From positions 1-9,335 of the forward strand of contig DASXTB010000079.1 in NCBI GenBank assembly GCA_036505615.1: 9,335 nucleotides of DNA, given 5' to 3'. Both the position numbers and the translations under genes were made by a program. The notes under the pieces are model-generated. The model ran no database searches, was not told the origin of the DNA, and was given only the letters and a program-made list of their open reading frames with translations. Of the stretch, positions 7,008 through 9,335 are shown one piece after another (position 1 is the stretch's first letter; the number at the start of each line of letters is the position of its first letter). The DNA is from DASXTB01 sp036505615 (GTDB taxonomy: Bacteria > Acidobacteriota > UBA6911 > JACQSX01).

Positions 7008-7931
7008 ATGCGTCGCTTCTATTTCTCTTTGATCTTGGCAGTCGCCGGTCTATGGGGACTGGCCCAGCAGATCTCACTCCCCAATAATCCCGACTCCCTG
7101 CATTTTGCCGTCATCGGCGATAGCGGAACAGGGGAGCGCGGACAGTACGAAGTTGGCGATCGGATGGTCGAATACCGGCAGAAGTTTTCTTACGACATGG
7201 TGCTGATGCTGGGCGACAACATCTACGGAGGCAAGAGTGCGCGCGATTACCAAAACAAGTTTGAGCTCCCGTACAAGAAGCTGCTCGATGCCGGTGTGAA
7301 GTTCTATGCGGCGCTGGGCAATCATGACGAGGCGAACTCCACGCGCTATAAGCTCTTCAATATGAGTGGAGCGCGCTTTTACACGTTCAAGGCGCCCAAG
7401 GGAGACGTTCGGTTCTTTGCCCTTGACAGCAACTACATGGACCAGGCCCAGTTGGCGTGGCTGGAGAAGGAACTGAAGAACTCCAACCAGAATTGGAAAA
7501 TTTGCTTTTTCCACCATCCGCTTTATTCTTCCGGCGGTCGCCACGGCTCGGACGTGCAATTAAGAAGGGTATTAGAGCCGATCTTTGTGAAATACGGAGT
7601 GAATGTGGTGCTTTCAGGGCACGATCATTTCTACGAACGCATTAAACCCCAGTTGGGGATTTATTACTTTGTCTGCGGAGCGGCGGGCCAATTGGCCGTG
7701 GGAGACATTGACAGAACCAATCTGACAGCCAAGGGCTTTGACCGGGACAATCACTTCATGCTGATGGAAGTCGCGGGCGATGACCTCTCCTTCCAGACAA
7801 TCTCGCGCACCGGTCAGACAGTAGACTCCGGAGTGCTTCACCGCCAAAAGAACAAGCCTCCGGAGGCGGCTCGAATTAGCGCCCCGCACAGAATCCCGCA
7901 ACTGCGCGCCGCAGTGCCGACAGGCTACTAG
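7008..7931 (+). CDS. Exported purple-acid-phosphatase-like metallophosphoesterase
   Basis: A calcineurin-like hydrolase with a two-metal active site, predicted to be exported and to cleave phosphate esters outside the cytoplasm. ATG 7008 gives a 307-aa protein with a short signal peptide (MRRFYFSLILAVAGLWGLAQ); TTG 6990 is an alternative six codons upstream, and neither has a strong ribosome-binding site. The metal-ligand motifs appear in order: GDSG (37-40), GDNIY (69-73), GNHDE (104-108), HHP (169-171) and GHDH (204-207). GDxG replacing the DxH of other calcineurin-like enzymes, and the Tyr in GDxxY, fit the purple acid phosphatase branch, and GDN-x-Y resembles tartrate-resistant type-5 enzymes. 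Its length is close to that of those single-domain enzymes. The C-terminal ~30 residues are Arg/Pro/Ala-rich and probably disordered. It is the last gene of the cluster and faces the next gene, which converges on it 35 bases away. Confidence 0.92.
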   Translation: MRRFYFSLILAVAGLWGLAQQISLPNNPDSLHFAVIGDSGTGERGQYEVGDRMVEYRQKFSYDMVLMLGDNIYGGKSARDYQNKFELPYKKLLDAGVKFYAALGNHDEANSTRYKLFNMSGARFYTFKAPKGDVRFFALDSNYMDQAQLAWLEKELKNSNQNWKICFFHHPLYSSGGRHGSDVQLRRVLEPIFVKYGVNVVLSGHDHFYERIKPQLGIYYFVCGAAGQLAVGDIDRTNLTAKGFDRDNHFMLMEVAGDDLSFQTISRTGQTVDSGVLHRQKNKPPEAARISAPHRIPQLRAAVPTGY

Positions 7932-7966
7932 CCGGGATGTCTGGTGAGCGCTTCCAAGGAAGGTCG

Positions 7967-8473
7967 TCATTTTCTGCCCCGGACTCTTGGGGCCACGTCG
8001 ACTATGGCTTCTAATTTTTCGGTCACCGGCGGAAGGCAGAGGGTGGCGCTGCAGCTTTGATAGAACGCGTTGACCTTGAGTTTCTGTTTTCCAGGAGTTA
8101 CTTTGGCGGAAACTTTCACCGGGATTTTGAAAGTGGCCGACGCGTCGTACCACTCGGTATTTATCCCGAAATTCTTGTCAAAGGCCGCTTGCGGCGGAGG
8201 GCCCTCGATTGTCCCGGCCAGCTCGAACGGCTGTCCGGCAGCCAGTGTGATGCGGGTGGGGATCGGCCCACCCGGCGGCTGCGTGGTCGAATAAAGATGC
8301 CAACCCGGCTTGATCTCCGCTTGTAGCAGCGCGGTAAATTTCACGCCCGGATTCACTGATTTTGCAGGTAAGCTCAATTTAAGGGACCAAGTGACAGGAT
8401 TTTCGCCGGTTGCTAAAGAAATGCCGGAAAGCAGACACAAGATCAGTCCGGTGCACAAGCTCTTGAGTGACAC
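7967..8473 (-). CDS. Stand-alone DsbD N-terminal-type domain protein, exported
   Basis: A 168-aa protein resembling the periplasmic alpha (N-terminal) domain of thiol:disulfide interchange protein DsbD. That domain takes electrons from the membrane part of DsbD and reduces periplasmic partners. Domain evidence: an immunoglobulin-like beta pattern from about 28, GWHLYSTTQPPGGPIPTRI (57-75), the NFGINTEWYDASATFKIPVKV stretch (101-121), and the redox pair Cys141/Cys146 in YQSCSATLCLPPVT. The membrane and thioredoxin domains of full DsbD are absent, and the gene ends cleanly. The frame stays open upstream to 8713, but that part runs through a repeat element. I therefore chose GTG 8473, which gives a good signal peptide (MSLKSLCTGLILCLLSGISLATG). 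No ribosome-binding site is visible, so the exact start is uncertain. A full DsbD or a TlpA-like partner may lie upstream of the window. Confidence 0.8.
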   Translation of the reverse strand: MSLKSLCTGLILCLLSGISLATGENPVTWSLKLSLPAKSVNPGVKFTALLQAEIKPGWHLYSTTQPPGGPIPTRITLAAGQPFELAGTIEGPPPQAAFDKNFGINTEWYDASATFKIPVKVSAKVTPGKQKLKVNAFYQSCSATLCLPPVTEKLEAIVDVAPRVRGRK

Positions 8474-8478
8474 ACGGT

Positions 8479-8589
8479 AAAACCCGAAGGGCTTACAGAA
8501 TATAGCCGGCGGAAAAGCCCACGCTTTTTGTGGGCGACGCCGCCGGTTGACCGCCCCACAAACCATCCGACGCTGAAAGCGTCGCAGAA
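8479..8589 (-). repeat. Structured dispersed repeat, copy A
   Basis: A ~111-bp element read on the minus strand, homologous along its length to copy B at 8670-8776. It holds three hairpins: CGACGCT/AGCGTCG with a TTC loop (8568-8584), GCCCAC/GTGGGC with loop AAAAAGC (8517-8535), and AAGCCC/GGGTTT around TTC (8480-8494), which includes one G-T pair. The last 38 bases (8480-8517) match copy B at 35 positions. The element ends five bases before the GTG start of the DsbD-domain gene and in the same orientation, so it would lie in that gene's leader if transcribed. Open frames through it encode low-complexity Arg/Pro-rich peptides and are not believed to be genes. Confidence 0.85.
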
Positions 8590-8669
8590 CCTCAGTGCCG
8601 GAGATAACGTGGGTGGATTGAAATGCCATGTGGCTGCAAACCGGCTCGCTCTCAAATTCGCGCGAAATA

Positions 8670-8776
8670 TTCTTGCGCCCCTTCAGGGCGGATTGTTCTG
8701 GGGAGATGGCCACGGCGTCGCCCGCAAAAGACGCGAGCTTTGCCGCCGGCTATACTCTGTAAACCCTTCGGGTTTT
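8670..8776 (+). repeat. Structured dispersed repeat, copy B (inverted)
   Basis: Inverted partner of copy A, separated from it by 80 bases. The equivalent hairpins are CGCCC/GGGCG (8676-8690), GCCCGC/GCGAGC with loop AAAAGAC (8720-8738, one C-A mismatch), and AAACCC/GGGTTT around TTC (8761-8775). The first stem differs at several paired positions but still pairs. In the second stem the A-T pair of copy A is a G-C pair, and in the third a G-T pair becomes A-T. This copy points away from the DsbD-domain gene and is antisense to the partial gene at 8895-9335, so the family is not tied to one gene orientation. Confidence 0.85.
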
Positions 8777-8894
8777 GTAGGATGTGTGGTCCCCAGGCAA
8801 AAGTGGTTAAAAAAACAGATTTCCCGGTACGGTAACACGTCAACGACCACGAATTAGGTCCACGCGTCGTTAATCTCATTCAGAATTTTTCGTG

Positions 8895-9335
8895 TCATTT
8901 TCCGGAGGCCAGCTCTACCGGCTTCACTTGGACATAGGTTGCCTGAAGCACCTGCTTGCTTTTCTCGTTTTGAACAAATGCCACTATCGACAGCCTCTTG
9001 GGGTCGATGACGTTTTTCTTTTCGCTGAAGGTGATTTTGCCATGGCGTCCGTGTACTTCGTAGTCATCCAAATGCTCCTTCAGTTGGGCTGATATTTTAT
9101 CCAGATCAAATTGATGCTCGACGGTCGAAGCTTGTGAAGCATCGAGAGCAAGACCGCCTGCTTGCGGGCCCGCCAGGCTGCGGACCACCATGGTATGAAA
9201 GCGGATGCCGTTCTCGCCGCTGTACCGGACCTCTTCCTCAACTAGTGCGATTTGCAATTTCAAATCAGGCCCGGCCGTCTTGACCGGCTCGACTGCAGCC
9301 CTGACTTTCACATGGGATCCCTGAAGCAACGCTTC
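8895..9335 (-). CDS. C-terminal part of an unidentified protein (5' end outside window)
   Basis: The frame is open from the window's right edge, and two codons precede the first possible start (TTG 9329), so this is very probably the C-terminal ~146 residues of a larger protein ending at TGA 8897-8895. The visible part is a mixed alpha/beta domain: alternating hydrophobic strands (VKVRAAVEP, DLKLQIALVEEEVRY), ENGIRFHTMVVRSLAG, then a charged helix (FDLDKISAQLKEHLDDYE) and a final strand pair (RLSIVAFVQNEKSKQVLQATYVQVKP). I do not recognise the family. The layout recalls C-terminal domains of exported redoxin or Omp28-like proteins in soil bacteria, and the neighbouring DsbD-type domain on the same strand agrees with a periplasmic redox role, but this is weak inference. 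There are no Cys residues in the visible part. Confidence 0.72.
   Translation of the reverse strand, partial: EALLQGSHVKVRAAVEPVKTAGPDLKLQIALVEEEVRYSGENGIRFHTMVVRSLAGPQAGGLALDASQASTVEHQFDLDKISAQLKEHLDDYEVHGRHGKITFSEKKNVIDPKRLSIVAFVQNEKSKQVLQATYVQVKPVELASGK

Larger units (their letters stand above)
8474..8894. other. 421-bp spacer between the two minus-strand genes
   Basis: Its content is repeat copies A and B as a head-to-head inverted pair, an 80-base stretch between them (8590-8669), and 118 bases (8777-8894) after copy B. In the last part I see only a short segment, CACGTCAACGACCACG (8837-8852), that echoes the CACGTCAACG of the near-palindrome at 2694-2824. No convincing gene or tRNA is present. 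A promoter for the DsbD-domain gene could be here but is not visible. Confidence 0.6.

Noticed and set aside
7951..7962. CTTCC-AA-GGAAG inverted repeat between the convergent genes as a terminator
   Set aside because: The stem is only five pairs with a two-base loop and no proper T-tract. It is too weak to call, though some termination is expected here.
8474..8713. 80-residue N-terminal extension of the DsbD-domain frame
   Set aside because: It is encoded by repeat copy A and the stretch between the copies. A signal peptide begins only at GTG 8473.
8479..8776. CRISPR array or insertion-sequence ends
   Set aside because: There are only two copies, in inverted orientation, with no regular spacers, no transposase frame between them and no evident target-site duplication.
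8528..8857. Short open frames on both strands across the 8474-8894 spacer
   Set aside because: They translate the two copies of the structured repeat. Their Arg/Pro-rich similarity to each other follows from the DNA repeat, and they lack credible starts.

Overview
The window looks like a chromosomal stretch from a free-living Gram-negative bacterium. It carries an RND efflux pump, several exported lipoproteins and a DsbD-type periplasmic domain. The fairly GC-rich coding, the exported proteins of unrecognised family and the intergenic hairpin repeats remind me of Acidobacteriota, but no rRNA or marker gene is present, so this assignment is only inference. Nothing in the window looks like a prophage, an insertion sequence or a CRISPR array.

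Region 1 (1-4196) holds an RND efflux permease, cut at its 5' end by the window edge, followed on the same strand by its periplasmic adaptor lipoprotein. The spacer between them holds a near-palindrome of about 130 bp built from GTTCAC/GTGAAC units, and a possible promoter for the adaptor. No TolC-type outer-membrane partner is visible. Region 2 (4197-5077) has a second hairpin-rich spacer (GAGACGGCC/GGCCGTCTC repeats), then a small stand-alone protein related to the C-terminal domain of the chromate-resistance protein ChrB.

Region 3 (5078-7931) is a tightly packed four-gene cluster, probably an operon, in which every product is predicted to be exported. It encodes two tandem paralogues of an unrecognised secreted family, a small lipoprotein of unknown function, and a purple-acid-phosphatase-like metallophosphoesterase. 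Region 4 (7967-9335) is on the minus strand. It holds a stand-alone DsbD N-terminal-type domain and, at the window edge, the C-terminal part of an exported or redox-associated protein that I cannot identify. Their 421-bp spacer contains two inverted copies of a ~110-bp element. The copies can fold into three matching hairpins, and base changes between them preserve pairing. This is the most interesting non-coding feature here.

Functionally the window is mostly about the cell envelope: efflux, exported enzymes, periplasmic thiol chemistry and a metal-oxyanion-resistance-like protein. The three hairpin-rich spacers are of three unrelated sequence types, which suggests a genome with several families of small dispersed palindromic repeats.
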